Shown one piece after another: positions 63,467 to 64,000 of a DNA stretch of 64,000 nt (its first letter is position 1; each line of letters starts with the position of its first letter). This DNA is from an uncultured Bacteroidales bacterium (lineage in GTDB: Bacteria; Bacteroidota; Bacteroidia; Bacteroidales; Paludibacteraceae): NCBI GenBank assembly GCA_900317885.1, contig ONIM01000002.1, forward strand, positions 1 to 64,000, in the 5' to 3' direction. A program made the translations under genes and the position numbers. Under the pieces are notes generated by a model, which searched no databases, was not told the origin of the DNA, and worked only from the letters and a program-made list of their open reading frames with translations.

Positions 63467-64000
63467 AAGGCTTATGGAGGCGTGACAGTAGCACGACGTA
63501 AGCTCAATGGTCTAGGATTACCCCGACAATGGAAGGTAATGACCTCGACTTTACTCCTATTATTTACCTTCGCCATCGGTAATGTTTGGGGAGCTACTTT
63601 TGTAGAAAAGTGGCAAAACGGCAAAAACGAATCCACCAAAGCCTTAGTGGCGAATTTTACCTTAGGATCAAATGCATCGATCAACTCTAGTAGAATAGAG
63701 ATTGCAAATGGAAAAACAGGGTCTGTTACATGGACTGTTCCGACGGGTTACACTATAACTTCAGTTAAGTTCATAATGAATTCAACTGATGATAAAGTGA
63801 AAACTTTTTCTGCTACGAGTGGTACGGTAACCAATACAGCAACAAAAGAGTGGACATATGCTCCTTCCGCAAGTAATGTTAGTTCTGAAACGTTCTCTGT
63901 AGAGGCGCAAAATAATAAAGTTCAGATTAGCGAGGTTTGGGTGACTTTTACGGATGGAGTAAACGATGCTGCTACTGATTACGAGTCTATCTATCCTGTA
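63446..64000 (+). CDS. Large secreted surface protein (3' partial)
   Basis: 185 codons visible, running off the window. The N-terminus is long: MKNNFLSKAYGGVTVARRKL, then a charged stretch and hydrophobic segment STLLLLFTFAIGNVWGA as the signal peptide. The mature part has beta-strand repeats (GSVTWTVPTGYTITSVKFIMNS, TNTATKEWTYAPSASNVSSETFSV) like surface proteins exported by T9SS. The tail is beyond the window, so export class is a guess. It shares its leader with the two small gene pairs upstream. Confidence 0.75.
   Translation, partial: MKNNFLSKAYGGVTVARRKLNGLGLPRQWKVMTSTLLLLFTFAIGNVWGATFVEKWQNGKNESTKALVANFTLGSNASINSSRIEIANGKTGSVTWTVPTGYTITSVKFIMNSTDDKVKTFSATSGTVTNTATKEWTYAPSASNVSSETFSVEAQNNKVQISEVWVTFTDGVNDAATDYESIYPV

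Overview
The window comes from a chromosome of the Bacteroidales, probably a gut or rumen lineage. It carries SusC/SusD-type outer-membrane genes, an rseC-rnfBCDGEA operon, lipoproteins with Bacteroidetes lipoboxes, and at least eight secreted proteins with a short type IX secretion (T9SS)-like C-terminal signal. Nearly all promoters have the Bacteroidetes form: a TTG, then 20 bases, then TANNTTTG. Genus cannot be fixed from the sequence alone.

Layout. 1-1.9 kb: the 3' part of a secreted metallophosphoesterase. 1.9-15.2 kb: a DeoR-type regulator, divergent from a glycan-type locus (amidohydrolase, GH36-like galactosidase, SusC, SusD, PKD lipoprotein), followed after a terminator by a DUF4874/DUF4832-like lipoprotein, an EamA transporter and a secreted protein of unknown function. 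15.3-19.4 kb: a DPP III (M49) peptidase and an unusual in-frame fusion of EPSP synthase (AroA) to a family 2 glycosyltransferase, full of palindromic and tandem repeats. 19.4-27.4 kb, minus strand: a 2184-residue T9SS surface protein, a 420-base gene-free interval with a large imperfect inverted repeat, and an OhrR/MarR regulator coupled to a glutathione peroxidase. 27.6-32.8 kb, minus strand: the Rnf operon with a short RnfB lacking its ferredoxin domain. 33-37 kb: ftsK-lolA-trxB. 37.1 kb: tRNA-Phe, then trmO. 38-46.2 kb: four GH13 alpha-amylase-type enzymes and a non-catalytic protein sharing a starch-binding-like module. 46.2-48.6 kb: two deoxynucleoside kinases and a Xer recombinase. 48.6-62 kb: the conserved block tRNA-Tyr/Gly/Thr-tuf-tRNA-Trp-secE-nusG-rplKAJL-rpoBC, headed by a tRNA remnant. 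62.1-64 kb: two small overlapping gene pairs resembling toxin-antitoxin modules, each preceded by a copy of the leader of a surface-protein gene that runs off the window.

How it fits together. The first third looks like an inducible saccharide locus controlled by the DeoR-type protein through a 20-bp palindrome between the divergent promoters. The amylase cluster, with its T9SS-type tails, fits extracellular starch breakdown without its own SusC/D pair. The rest is housekeeping: ion-pumping electron transport, chromosome segregation, thiol redox, transcription and translation.

Most worth a second look: the repeat-bounded small gene pairs at 62.1-63.5 kb, the AroA-glycosyltransferase fusion with translated hairpin repeats, the structured element at 26.0-26.15 kb, the ferredoxin-less RnfB, and the promoter classes (a shared CGCTTGCG element at fixed spacing, and near-identical tRNA promoters). 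Gene families were recognised by reading motifs; no database search was run.
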